A stretch of 37,057 nt of DNA, taken from IMG/VR virus record IMGVR_UViG_3300026519_000547, positions 1 through 37,057 of that record. The stretch is one strand, 5' to 3'. This DNA is from a virus. A program made the translations under genes and the position numbers. A model generated the notes under the pieces. The model made no database searches and was not told where the DNA came from. It saw only the letters and a program-made list of their open reading frames with translations. Position 1 is the stretch's first letter; the number at the start of each line of letters is the position of its first letter. Shown here piece after piece: positions 7,332-14,351 of this stretch.

Positions 7332-7535
7332 ATGATCGACTGGGAACAGGCCGTGAAACTGGCCACCGAAACCGACCTGACCTGCGGCGAGATCGCCGAC
7401 CGCTGCGGCTGGCCGGAAAACCGCTCACTGGCGAAATTCGCCGAGATGCTGAAGTGCCGGCTGCCGAAAAAGCGCCGCCGGGCGCTGGTGACGCCTGGAC
7501 CGGCCTACCGGGTGCGCAACGTGGAGATAGCGTGA
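7332..7535 (+). CDS. small HTH-like protein
   Basis: This 67-residue protein starts right after the hairpin, with AGAGGA upstream of the ATG. Residues ~10-50 (ETDLTCGEIADRCGWPENRS) look like a helix-turn-helix and the rest is basic (KKRRRAL). Probable small DNA-binding regulator; its last base is shared with the gemA start. Confidence 0.7.
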   Translation: MIDWEQAVKLATETDLTCGEIADRCGWPENRSLAKFAEMLKCRLPKKRRRALVTPGPAYRVRNVEIA

Positions 7536-7927
7536 TGGACGCCTACCGCCGCCAGCTGGCCCGTATCCACTGCCTGAAGAAAGAACTCGGGCTGGACGAC
7601 GACGCCTACCGCCACATGCTCCGGGAAATCGGCGGGGCCGATTCCGCCCGCGATCTCACCCCAACCGGCCGCGCCAGGGTCATCCGCCACCTCGCCCGCC
7701 TGGCAGGCAGCCGCCGGCGATATCCAGGCCGCCCCCACAACGCCGACAAAAGCGCCCAGATCCGCAAGATCGAGGCGCTATTGGCCGAAGCCAAGCGCCC
7801 CTGGGGCTACGCCCTGGCCTTGTGCCGCCGGATCGCCAAGAAGGACCGGCTGGAATTCTGCTCTGTGGACGAGCTGCGCTGTCTCATCGCGGCGCTGGAA
7901 TATGACAAACGACGGAGGAATGGATGA
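7535..7927 (+). CDS. gemA: GemA/gp16-family regulatory protein (DUF1018)
   Basis: This 130-residue protein belongs to the Mu gp16/GemA family, early proteins reported to modulate host gene expression and DNA relaxation. Family marks are the start RRQLARIHCLKKELGLDDDAYR, the R-x-x-L-x-x-I pattern around HMLREIGG, and the C-terminal half IRKIEALLAE ... WGYALALCRRIAKKD. The ATG at 7535 overlaps the preceding stop. As in Mu-like genomes it lies just upstream of mor. Confidence 0.88.
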   Translation: MDAYRRQLARIHCLKKELGLDDDAYRHMLREIGGADSARDLTPTGRARVIRHLARLAGSRRRYPGRPHNADKSAQIRKIEALLAEAKRPWGYALALCRRIAKKDRLEFCSVDELRCLIAALEYDKRRRNG

Positions 7928-8133
7928 CACTGGAGGAACTGGAAAAAATGTGCGCCCTGGTGCTGAGCGAAGGTGGGGAACATATTACCCTCGTGCTGCC
8001 CAAAGGCGTCTCCAGCAGAATACGGGGATTTCCCCGTGGCAAGCTGTTATGCGAACATCACGACGGCAGCCGAGTGTTCCGGTACGACGCCAGGCGTGTC
8101 CTGAAATCGATCGAGGCCGCCCGTGCCGATTGA
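7924..8133 (+). CDS. small middle-region protein, unknown
   Basis: This 69-residue protein lies between gemA and a zinc-ribbon-like gene, overlapping both. GGAGGAA precedes the ATG. The N-terminus is helical (LEELEKMCALVLSEGG) and a beta-rich part follows (HITLVLPKG, DGSRVFRYDARRVL). Such small proteins are common beside gemA and mor in Mu-like phages, but no function is known to me. Confidence 0.75.
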   Translation: MTLEELEKMCALVLSEGGEHITLVLPKGVSSRIRGFPRGKLLCEHHDGSRVFRYDARRVLKSIEAARAD

Positions 8134-8650
8134 AGGTGTCTGCCCCACCTGCGGGGCCCGGTTCGACCTGGCCCACGCCCTCGCCGACGGCGAGGCCCGC
8201 CAGGCGCTGGCCGCCGCCCTGTCCCTGCCGGCCCCGTTGGCCCGCCTGGTGGTGCCGTACCTGTCCCTCCACGCCCCCGGCAAAAAGCGCCTCGCCTGGC
8301 GCAAGCTGGCCCGCCTCCTGCGCGAGCTGGTCGCCCTGATCGAGGCCGGTCAAGTCGCGAGCGGCGGTCAGTCCCACGCCGCCCCGCTGGATCTCTGGAA
8401 AGACGGCATCGAGCGCGTCCTCCAGGCCGCCGATGCCGGGCAACTGACCCTCCCCCTCGAGGGCCACGGCTATCTCACCAAAGTGGTCTGGACCGAGGCC
8501 AAACGCCGCGCCGGCAGACAGGCCGCCGCCCAAAAGCCCCTGCATCCCAGCCACGTTCTGAGGACGGAAGACAGAGGACAGAAGACGGATCGGCCCTCTG
8601 TCATCGCCGATCACCTGGAGCGGATGAAACGGAGCGTCGGCAAGCGATGA
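8123..8650 (+). CDS. zinc-ribbon-like middle-region protein
   Basis: This 175-residue protein begins at a GTG and opens with CPTCGARFD, a single CxxC knuckle typical of small phage proteins in this position. It continues with leucine/alanine-rich helices (residues ~25-75) and a basic C-terminus. Near the end, residues ~146-156 (RTEDRGQKTDR) are encoded by a purine-rich GGACAGAAGAC-type repeat (8560-8588) that looks foreign to the gene. The stop overlaps the mor start. Confidence 0.8.
   Translation: MPIEGVCPTCGARFDLAHALADGEARQALAAALSLPAPLARLVVPYLSLHAPGKKRLAWRKLARLLRELVALIEAGQVASGGQSHAAPLDLWKDGIERVLQAADAGQLTLPLEGHGYLTKVVWTEAKRRAGRQAAAQKPLHPSHVLRTEDRGQKTDRPSVIADHLERMKRSVGKR
8560..8588. repeat. 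purine-rich degenerate short repeat inside a gene
   Basis: The sequence is built from AGGACGGAAGAC, AGAGGACAGAAGAC-type units, contrasting with the GC-rich codons around it. Such GAGGACAGAAGAC strings occur as dispersed repeats in many bacterial genomes (general recollection). Here the repeat stays in frame. Confidence 0.45.
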
Positions 8651-9051
8651 TCGATCTGTCTCTGATTCCGCCGGGATTCCGCCAGGTCGTGGAACTCGTC
8701 GGCCCGGCCGCCGCCATGGCGCTGGTCGAGCGGTACGGCGGCCTCGAGCTCCATATCCCGGCCCGTTTCAGCGACGACATGCCCTTGTGCGCCCTGGTCG
8801 GCCCCGAGGCGGCCCGGAAACTGGTGCGGATGTACGGCCACACCAAACTCTACATCCCCCTGTGCCAGCGCGCCCTGGTCGCCGCCAGAAACACCGAGAT
8901 CCTGGCCCGCTACCAGGCCGGCGAGCCCCCGCGCTCGATCGCCCGGGACTGCCAGATGAGCGAGCGCTGGGTGTGGGAGATCATCCGCAAGACCCGGCGC
9001 GAACGGGACGGCGGCGATGGGGGACAGGGGGAGTTGTTTGGGGAGGGTTGA
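8647..9051 (+). CDS. mor: Mor/C-family transcription activator
   Basis: This 134-residue activator resembles Mu Mor, which binds as a dimer upstream of middle or late promoters and recruits RNA polymerase. The N-terminal dimerisation part has the family pattern VELVGPAAAMALVERYGGLELHIP, with an echo at PEAARKLVRMYGHTKLYIP. The C-terminal HTH is residues ~90-120 (ILARYQAGEPPRSIARDC, then MSERWVWEIIRKTRR). It is the last gene of the run, as in Mu. No separate C-type activator was found, so this single protein may serve middle and late control. Confidence 0.93.
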   Translation: MIDLSLIPPGFRQVVELVGPAAAMALVERYGGLELHIPARFSDDMPLCALVGPEAARKLVRMYGHTKLYIPLCQRALVAARNTEILARYQAGEPPRSIARDCQMSERWVWEIIRKTRRERDGGDGGQGELFGEG

Positions 9052-9078
9052 CTTTGCGCCCCGATTCCGGTTTATACT
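9048..9078 (+). promoter_or_regulatory. promoter for the c4-type RNA
   Basis: TTGACT (9048-9053) overlaps the mor stop codon; TTTATA (9071-9076) or TATACT (9073-9078) gives a spacer of 17 or 19 bp. Transcription would begin near 9084. The same TTTATACTT element precedes c4/ant-like regions of enterobacterial phages (recollection). Confidence 0.6.
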
Positions 9079-9083
9079 TACCC

Positions 9084-9157
9084 CGCCACGGCAAAATCCG
9101 TGGCCGGGTTTAGCATCCCGGGTCTAGGCGCAGGCGCGCCATCGTAGCGCGTTTTTT
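9084..9157 (+). ncRNA. c4: c4-type antisense RNA controlling the antirepressor
   Basis: This predicted ~74-nt RNA runs from the promoter at 9048-9078 to an intrinsic terminator at 9135-9157. It folds into CCACGG/CCGTGG (9086-9103), then CCGGG/CCCGG around TTTAGCAT (9104-9121). Its stretch 9106-9128 is complementary, with few mismatches, to 9207-9228 in the downstream leader. P1/P7 c4 RNA (about 77 nt, upstream of ant) works by pairing with such leader sequences and blocking translation to which ant is coupled. The small size, promoter-terminator layout, complementarity and Bro-N antirepressor downstream all fit. Not checked against a covariance model. Confidence 0.75.
9135..9157 (+). terminator. 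intrinsic terminator of the c4-type RNA
   Basis: The stem CGCGC (9135-9139) and GCGCG (9147-9151) is followed by six T residues (9152-9157). Leaky read-through would be needed to express the antirepressor. Confidence 0.6.
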
Positions 9158-9206
9158 ATGCCAGTTTTCTGGCGGGCTGTGCGCGGGGGGCCTCGGCCCC
9201 GCCTGA

Positions 9207-9228
9207 CCTAGGCCAGGTATGCTAACCC
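9207..9228 (+). promoter_or_regulatory. leader target complementary to c4-type RNA
   Basis: CCTAGGCCAGGTATGCTAAC (9207-9226) plus two C residues is the near-reverse complement of 9106-9128. The target covers the Shine-Dalgarno-like AGG and the ATG at 9219 of the short leader ORF, so pairing would hide that start, as in the P1 c4-icd-ant model. The GC-rich hairpin GGGGCCTCGGCCCC lies just upstream (9187-9200). Confidence 0.6.
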
Positions 9229-9254
9229 GTACAGTCCGCCTCCTTCTTGCGTAG
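9219..9254 (+). CDS. 11-codon icd-like leader peptide
   Basis: ATG at 9219 encodes MLTRTVRLLLA, then TAG. It starts inside the c4 target and ends 42 bp before the antirepressor ATG. Similar RTVR-type leader peptides precede antirepressor genes in phages with c4-like RNAs (recollection). It could couple translation to the antirepressor; it is too short for coding statistics. Confidence 0.4.
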   Translation: MLTRTVRLLLA

Positions 9255-9296
9255 CATCAAGAGTGGCGGTTCTCAATCCAGCCTAGGAGAACTGAC

Positions 9297-9920
9297 ATGT
9301 CAGAACTCATTCCTTTCTCATATGAATCCCACGTGCTTCGTGTTGAGCCGGACGTGGACGGAGAGCCAATCTTCCACGCCAATGACCTGTGCGCCCTTTT
9401 GGGATACAAGAACCCGCGTGATGCCGTGCGCCGACACGTCGAGGAGGATGACGTCGTGAAACGCGACGTCATCGATTCCCTGGGCCGCACCCAGATGGCC
9501 AACTGGGTACGCGAACCCGGCATGTGGTCGCTGATACTCGGCTCCGAGACAGAACAGGCCAAGCGGATCAAACGCTGGGTCACGTCCGAGGTCCTGCCAC
9601 AGATCCGCAAGACCGGCGGCTACCAGGTGGATCCGGACACCATCGCCATCCCCAAGGACGAATACATCGCCCTGCTGGAAACCCAGGTGGCGGCGCTCAA
9701 GGCAAAAACATCCTTCCAGCCAGGCCCCCGCGCCTGGACGGAAGAGGAGGACAGGCAGCTCATAGAGCTGCGCCGCCAGGGGCTTGGGTTCACCCGGATC
9801 GGCTACCGTCTGGGGCGCAGCGAGAGCAGTTGCAAGCATCGCTGGCAGCGACTCAGTCTGCGCCATGCCGCCGTCTTGGAGCAGCAGGGCGAAATGTTCA
9901 CCCAAGGAGGTGCGGCATGA
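9297..9920 (+). CDS. ant: Bro-N antirepressor with C-terminal SANT/HTH-like domain
   Basis: This 207-residue protein should counter repression. Residues ~8-105 form a Bro-N domain (IFHANDLCALLGYKNPRDAV ... GMWSLILGSETEQAKRIKRW, then VTSEVLPQIRKTGGY), the family used by P1/P22-type antirepressors. After a short coiled segment, residues ~144-188 (AWTEEEDRQLIELRRQG ... RIGYRLGRSESSCKHRW) resemble a Myb/SANT-like HTH. TAGGAG is 7 bp before the ATG. The c4-type RNA and its target immediately upstream predict post-transcriptional silencing in the lysogen. Confidence 0.88.
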   Translation: MSELIPFSYESHVLRVEPDVDGEPIFHANDLCALLGYKNPRDAVRRHVEEDDVVKRDVIDSLGRTQMANWVREPGMWSLILGSETEQAKRIKRWVTSEVLPQIRKTGGYQVDPDTIAIPKDEYIALLETQVAALKAKTSFQPGPRAWTEEEDRQLIELRRQGLGFTRIGYRLGRSESSCKHRWQRLSLRHAAVLEQQGEMFTQGGAA

Positions 9921-10120
9921 GCACCGTCGTCAAGCTGCCCCAGAACCGGTCCGACCGCCTCGACCGCCTGGACGAGATCGCCACATGTCTGGAGGCGGTG
10001 GAGAAGCTGCTGATTCCAGACCTGCCGCTCCAGGCCCACGACCGCGGCGACGTGGCCGTCCTGCTGGGCTTTCTGCGGCGCCAGTACCGTGAAACGCTGG
10101 AACGGCTTTACGCCGCCTGA
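9917..10120 (+). CDS. small protein downstream of antirepressor
   Basis: This 67-residue protein is coupled to the antirepressor by ATGA, with AAGGAGG upstream of the ATG. It is helical and charged (RLDRLDEIATCLEAVEKLL). No family is recognised. Co-translation with the antirepressor suggests a partner or regulator of that switch. Confidence 0.7.
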   Translation: MSTVVKLPQNRSDRLDRLDEIATCLEAVEKLLIPDLPLQAHDRGDVAVLLGFLRRQYRETLERLYAA

Positions 10121-10147
10121 AAACCGGGTTTCAACGCCCGTTTCAAG

Positions 10148-10170
10148 CCGCCCCTTCGGGGGCGGTTTTT
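10148..10170 (+). terminator. intrinsic terminator ending the early/middle block
   Basis: The stem CCGCCCC (10148-10154) with GGGGCGG (10159-10165) is closed by a UUCG tetraloop and followed by TTTTT (10166-10170). It is a textbook rho-independent terminator 27 bp after the last middle gene. Confidence 0.88.
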
Positions 10171-10231
10171 CAATGCCCGACTGAACCCAATCCCTATTCG
10201 ATCCCCCGTCTTCCGCCCCTAATCTCCCGGC

Positions 10232-10744
10232 ATGGACGCCGAAACCATCATCGACCAAATCATCCGCCGCGAGGGCGGCTTCGTCAACCACCCGGCAGAC
10301 CGGGGCGGACCGACCAAGTACGGTATCACCCAGGCCACGTTGAGCCGGTGGCGCCGGGGCGAACCGGTGTCCCCGTCGGACGTTGAGGCGCTGACCGAAG
10401 ACGAGGCCCGGCGCATCTACCGCACCCTCTACATCACCCGCCCCGGCTTCCACATGATCGAGCACGCCCCGCTGCGCGCCCTGGTGGTCGATTGCGGGGT
10501 CCACCACGGCGTCCGGCGGGCGGCCGAGTGGCTGCAGGAGGCCGCTGGCGCGCCGGTGGACGGCATCGTGGGGCCGGTGACCCTGAAGGCGGTCAATGGC
10601 GGCGATGGTCACAAGCTGTACCGCAAGGTGCTGGCCACGCGGGCCGGATTCTACGGCTGGATCATCGCCCGCGACCACGCCCAGGCGGTGTTCGCCAAGG
10701 GGTGGATGAAGCGTCTTGCCGAATTCATCGAAAACTGCCCATAA
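10232..10744 (+). CDS. endolysin, GH108 family N-acetylmuramidase
   Basis: This 170-residue glycosidase should cleave cell-wall glycan at lysis. The GH108 signature is REGGFVNHPADRGGPTKYGI, with E14 as the catalytic acid. The C-terminal part (DGIVGPVTLKAVN) is the family's peptidoglycan-binding-3 domain. It has no signal peptide, so it depends on a holin that is not obvious nearby. It is the first gene after the terminator and so probably the first of the late block. Confidence 0.93.
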   Translation: MDAETIIDQIIRREGGFVNHPADRGGPTKYGITQATLSRWRRGEPVSPSDVEALTEDEARRIYRTLYITRPGFHMIEHAPLRALVVDCGVHHGVRRAAEWLQEAAGAPVDGIVGPVTLKAVNGGDGHKLYRKVLATRAGFYGWIIARDHAQAVFAKGWMKRLAEFIENCP

Positions 10745-10752
10745 GGTGCCTC

Positions 10753-10974
10753 ATGAAGCGATTGATCCCGCTGATCGCCTTGATTCCCCTGGCCGGCTGT
10801 CAGCAGGCCCTGGTGGCCAAGAGGGCCGTCGATGCCGTGTTCGCCGAGGGCGTCAGCCTGTATTGCCGCCTCCCGGAGACGGCGCGGTTGATCAACCGGG
10901 GGCGGATCGCCGCCAAGATCGCCCCCAACGAAATCGAGATTCATTGCGCGAGCGACTTCGGGACCGGGGGCTGA
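10753..10974 (+). CDS. small lipoprotein in lysis cassette
   Basis: This 73-residue protein has a lipoprotein signal: MKRLIPLIALIPLAGC, with lipobox LAGC and acylated C16. AAGGTG lies upstream. Placement right after the endolysin suggests an Rz1-like outer-membrane spanin role, but there is no Rz partner and no proline-rich Rz1 body, so the call stays at lipoprotein. Confidence 0.78.
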   Translation: MKRLIPLIALIPLAGCQQALVAKRAVDAVFAEGVSLYCRLPETARLINRGRIAAKIAPNEIEIHCASDFGTGG

Positions 10975-10975
10975 C

Positions 10976-11338
10976 ATGCGGTTTCTCACTCGACTGGTGA
11001 CCGAATTCCTGCCCGAATCCGGCCGCCGGCGGCTGATACGGCCGCTGATCGCCCAGGACCCGGACAATCCCTGCCTGACCATCGCCGTCCCCTGCCGGTT
11101 CGAGACGGATTTCGCCAGCGTACCTAAACGGTTCCGCCGCTGGATCGACAACGACGAACACTGGCTGGTGCGTCCCGCCGTCCTTCACGACTGGCTCTAC
11201 AGCGAGGGCGTCGGCACCCGCGCCCAGGCTGACAAAATCCTCTACCGCGCCGCCCTTTCCGAGGGTGCGCCCCGGTGGGCCGCCTGGGTGGTGTGGGCGG
11301 CGGTGAGATTGTTTGGATCAACCTACTACAGGAGCTGA
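10976..11338 (+). CDS. DUF1353 family phage protein
   Basis: This 120-residue protein matches the DUF1353 pattern: FETDFASVPKRFRRWI followed by RPAVLHDWLYSEG and a closing hydrophobic WAAWVVWAAVRLFG. Conserved acidic, histidine and tryptophan residues suggest a catalytic or metal-binding fold, but the function is not established. These proteins lie near lysis or tail genes in many phages. Confidence 0.85.
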   Translation: MRFLTRLVTEFLPESGRRRLIRPLIAQDPDNPCLTIAVPCRFETDFASVPKRFRRWIDNDEHWLVRPAVLHDWLYSEGVGTRAQADKILYRAALSEGAPRWAAWVVWAAVRLFGSTYYRS

Positions 11339-11341
11339 AAC

Positions 11342-11788
11342 ATGGGAGCGAAGACCGATCATTTCGAGGGCTGGGCCATCAAGAAGGCGTTCGGTGACGC
11401 CAGGGCGGTGGATGCCCCGGCGACCTGGTACGTGGCGCTGTTCACCGTGGCCCCGGGTGAGACCGGCGGCGGGACGGAAGTGTCCGGCGGCGGGTACGCC
11501 AGGGTGGCGGTGCCGAACGACAGCGTCAACTGGGATCTGCTGCCGGCAGGCGCCACCGACGCCAATCTGGATGGGGTGGCGGACGACGCGATCATCAAGA
11601 ACAAGCTGGACATCGTGTTCCCGCAGGCGACCGTCGATTGGGGCACGGTCACCCACTGGGGGCTGTTCGACGCCGCCACCGGCGGCAATCTGTGGATCTA
11701 CGCCCCGCTGACGACGGCGGTGACGATCACGGCAAGTTCGACGCCGAAGTTCGCCGCCGGGGCGTTGTCGTATCAGGAGGACACCTGA
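11342..11788 (+). CDS. virion structural protein, tail-fibre/decoration-like
   Basis: This 148-residue protein follows a widespread phage structural pattern: an N-terminal WYVALFTVAPGETGGGTEVSG (residues ~29-49, adjacent motifs), GYARVAV, then a beta-rich C-terminus ending in ALSYQEDT. Proteins of this kind are annotated as fibre-associated or decoration. ATG is preceded by AGGAG. It opens a co-directional cluster of fibre-like genes. Confidence 0.78.
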   Translation: MGAKTDHFEGWAIKKAFGDARAVDAPATWYVALFTVAPGETGGGTEVSGGGYARVAVPNDSVNWDLLPAGATDANLDGVADDAIIKNKLDIVFPQATVDWGTVTHWGLFDAATGGNLWIYAPLTTAVTITASSTPKFAAGALSYQEDT

Positions 11789-12240
11789 TGGCGACGAAGT
11801 GGGAGGCGATCAAGCAAGAGCTCACGGCCGATCCTATCGGGGTCGGCTACGCCTCGATGACCGATCAGCAGGCAGCAGATGCGCTGGGCGCCAGGAACCG
11901 CGCGAGAAAACGTCCGCTGCCGACGCACGATATCAAGAAGTACATGGTACTGAACGATCTGTGGCTACAGATCAAGCAATCAACGACCGCCGAAGCGCAG
12001 GTTGCTCTGGACGCCCTGGCGACATTCGAGTTTTTCGATGTGACAGACGCGGCGACCGGGGCGCTGGTAGAGGCCAGGCTGGTCGCTATTTTGGACGGTC
12101 TTATCGCCAAGGGGCTGATCACCACTCAGAACAAAGCCGACATACTTGCGCTGACAAACGAGCCGATCAGCCGGGCCGAGGAGCTGGGGGTCTCCCCGGT
12201 CTCCCAGGTTGACGTCGCCAAAGCGCGGAGGTTGCCCTGA
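11788..12240 (+). CDS. tail-region structural/accessory protein
   Basis: This 150-residue protein contains the motif LTADPIGVGYASMTDQQAAD near the N-terminus, seen in proteins beside fibre genes of long-tailed phages. The remainder is helical. CAGGAGG precedes the ATG, which overlaps the upstream stop. Exact role unknown. Confidence 0.75.
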   Translation: MATKWEAIKQELTADPIGVGYASMTDQQAADALGARNRARKRPLPTHDIKKYMVLNDLWLQIKQSTTAEAQVALDALATFEFFDVTDAATGALVEARLVAILDGLIAKGLITTQNKADILALTNEPISRAEELGVSPVSQVDVAKARRLP

Positions 12241-12653
12241 TGCCTAGAACCATCACCACTGTTCAATGGGCCGCTGCCAACTCGACGACGCTCGCAGCCG
12301 GAGCCACGGCCACGTCCGATGCCGTCGCGCCGGCGGTCGGGACGTACGAAGCGTCGCTGTCGGTCTCTGCCACGCACTCGGCCACTCCCGCAGCCGGAGA
12401 CACCATCGACGTGTACCTGGCCGTCTCGTCGGACGGCACCGGGTACGACTCGGAGCAACCGGCGCAGCTCTACTATCTCGGCACCATCGACACGGCCGAT
12501 GCGCTCACCAGCGGTGCATCCCCGGGTGCCTCGTTCGTCGCGCGCAAGACGTTCACGCACCTGCCTCTTGCCCCGAGCAACTGGAAGCTGCACACGGTGT
12601 CCAACGCGGCCAGCTCTGTCACCATCGCCGCTGAGTACGCGGAGGTGTCGTAG
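12240..12653 (+). CDS. beta-rich virion structural protein
   Basis: This 137-residue protein is rich in Ala, Thr and Ser with alternating hydrophobic residues, suggesting an all-beta decoration or fibre-tip module. The pattern TIDVYLAVSSDGTGYDSE followed by SFVARKTFTHLPLAPSNW is typical of phage decoration-like domains. It overlaps the previous stop (TGATG). Confidence 0.75.
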   Translation: MPRTITTVQWAAANSTTLAAGATATSDAVAPAVGTYEASLSVSATHSATPAAGDTIDVYLAVSSDGTGYDSEQPAQLYYLGTIDTADALTSGASPGASFVARKTFTHLPLAPSNWKLHTVSNAASSVTIAAEYAEVS

Positions 12654-12656
12654 CCG

Positions 12657-14351
12657 GTGGCTCCACGTCCGCGACGAATCGCCCTGCCGCCGGGCGTCAA
12701 GCCCCGCACGCCTTTTGAGCTCGACATGGGCAACCCCCTTGCGCGCGAGCTACGGCTGTTCCTGCCGCTCGCGGAGCGCGCCGGAACGCCGAGGGACGCT
12801 GCGGCGAACGTCCAGGTCGATACTTACAACCCGGCGCTGTGCGATTGGAGGCCGGGAGACGCGCTGTTCATCGCGCAAGCCGCAAGCACGGCTGACCTGC
12901 CCGCGTTGTCGACTGCACTGGGCCGGACGTACACAGACTTAACCTCGTACTCGTTTACCGCGTGGCTTGCCTTGCACACCCTGGCGGTGAACTACAACCG
13001 CGCCGCGTATGTCGTGGAGTCCACGACTGGAGGGGACAGGTTCGGGTTCCAGCGTCTTAACGGCGCCTTGCAGCTTGACTCCAACGGCGCAGCGCCAGGC
13101 ATAGACGGGCCTACGGTCGTGCAAGACGAGTGGTATCTATGCACTGGAGTGCATGATGCTGACACCTCCACTGTGACGTTCTACGTCAACGGAGGGCTGG
13201 TGGGTAGCGGCTCGGTGACAAAGCCGTGGCTCCTGAACAACATCGGCGTGTTGATGTTGGCGACTTCCGAAACGGGGACCACGTACGGCATGCAGGACCA
13301 GAGCCACCGGCTGGTCATGCTGCACGACCGTGCGCTTTCTGCGGCCGAGGTCAAGCGGCTGCACGAAGATCCATACGCGCCGATCCGCAAGCGGCGGGTG
13401 TTTGTGCCGGTTGCTGCCGCCGCGCAGACCGATCTTTCCGGCGCGGCACAGTCATCCGCAACTGGCCAGGCATCGCTCACGGCCGACGTGCCCATCTCCG
13501 GCGCCGCGGTGTCCGTGGCGTCCGCATCCGGCGGGCTGGCTTCATCCGTTCCGTTGACGGGCGCCGGTTACGCTGCGTCCATCGGCTCGGCATCGCTTCA
13601 GGCAGGCGCCGATCTTTCCGGCGCAGCCCAGGCGCAGGCTTCAGGTTCCGGGTCGGTGGCGTTGTCCGTCCGTCTGGACGGGGCGGCCGTCGCCGCCGCA
13701 ATTGCCCAGGCGGCGCTGTCGGCCGGTGTCGATCTGTCGGGTCAGGCTGCGGCTGGCTCTGGTGGATCCGGGGCGCTTTCGACAGGCGCCGATCTTTCCG
13801 GTGACGCCCAGGCGCAGGCGGCAGGTTCAGGCAGTATCACGATCCAGGTGACGCTGGACGGCAGCGCGATTTCGGAGGCGCTGGCATCGGCTGGGCTCGA
13901 CTCCGGTTCCGGCGATCTTTCCGGCGCGGCTGCGGCGGGCGCTTCGGGTGCGGCGGCGATGATCATGGACGTGCCGGTCGCAGGATCGGCCGCCTCCGTT
14001 TCGTCCGCCGACGGCTCGCTGTCGGCGATTCTGCCGCTGCGTTCGGTCGCGGTATCCGGTTCCAGCGCGACCGGCGGCCTGACGGTACAGGCCGGGCTGG
14101 ACGGCCAAGCGGTCGCCAACGCCATGGCATCCGGAGTGTTGGCGGTGGATGCCGGGTCCACGCTCAGCGGTGATGCGGTCGCAGAATCGGCAGGGTCAGG
14201 CGTGTTGTCGCTGCGGTTGACGCTGAATGGGGGGGCGCTGGCAAATGCTGTGGCGTCTGCGATGCTGACCGGCACGTTGGATGCGCTGGTGGTGCGGCGC
14301 TGGACAGTTTCCGCCGTCCGACGCGACTTTACGGTGAGGGCGAGGGGATGA
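12657..14351 (+). CDS. fibre-like protein: LamG domain plus ~14 Ala/Gly/Ser repeats
   Basis: This 564-residue protein starts at a GTG. Residues ~75-235 fit a LamG/concanavalin-like domain: YSFTAWLALHTLAVNYN, EWYLCTGVHD, TFYVNGGLVGSGSV and the closing HDRALSAAEVKRLHEDPYAP. From ~258 to 535 there are about fourteen ~20-residue units of the form DLSGAAQAQASGSGSVALSV, a possible beta-solenoid or rod. The end is basic (VRRDFTVRARG). The domain pair suggests a glycan-binding head on an extended stalk, so adsorption is likely. Position between lysis and packaging genes is unusual for a fibre. Confidence 0.8.
   Translation: MAPRPRRIALPPGVKPRTPFELDMGNPLARELRLFLPLAERAGTPRDAAANVQVDTYNPALCDWRPGDALFIAQAASTADLPALSTALGRTYTDLTSYSFTAWLALHTLAVNYNRAAYVVESTTGGDRFGFQRLNGALQLDSNGAAPGIDGPTVVQDEWYLCTGVHDADTSTVTFYVNGGLVGSGSVTKPWLLNNIGVLMLATSETGTTYGMQDQSHRLVMLHDRALSAAEVKRLHEDPYAPIRKRRVFVPVAAAAQTDLSGAAQSSATGQASLTADVPISGAAVSVASASGGLASSVPLTGAGYAASIGSASLQAGADLSGAAQAQASGSGSVALSVRLDGAAVAAAIAQAALSAGVDLSGQAAAGSGGSGALSTGADLSGDAQAQAAGSGSITIQVTLDGSAISEALASAGLDSGSGDLSGAAAAGASGAAAMIMDVPVAGSAASVSSADGSLSAILPLRSVAVSGSSATGGLTVQAGLDGQAVANAMASGVLAVDAGSTLSGDAVAESAGSGVLSLRLTLNGGALANAVASAMLTGTLDALVVRRWTVSAVRRDFTVRARG
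13427..14265 (+). repeat. tandem ~60-bp coding repeats in the fibre stalk
   Basis: GATCTTTCCGGCG-type starts recur at 13430, 13610, 13790 and 13914, and ~60-bp units encode [D/L]xSGxAxAxAxGSGxLxxxV. Some paired units are nearly identical (13607-13650 and 13787-13830), so unit number could change by recombination. Confidence 0.75.

Noticed and set aside
6176-7366. Long minus-strand open frame across the small early genes
   Set aside because: It runs against seven overlapping + strand genes with good ribosome sites, and its composition is that of a GC-driven shadow.
13427-14265. CRISPR-like repeat array
   Set aside because: Repeats are in frame, contiguous, degenerate and code for a regular protein pattern, with no spacers.
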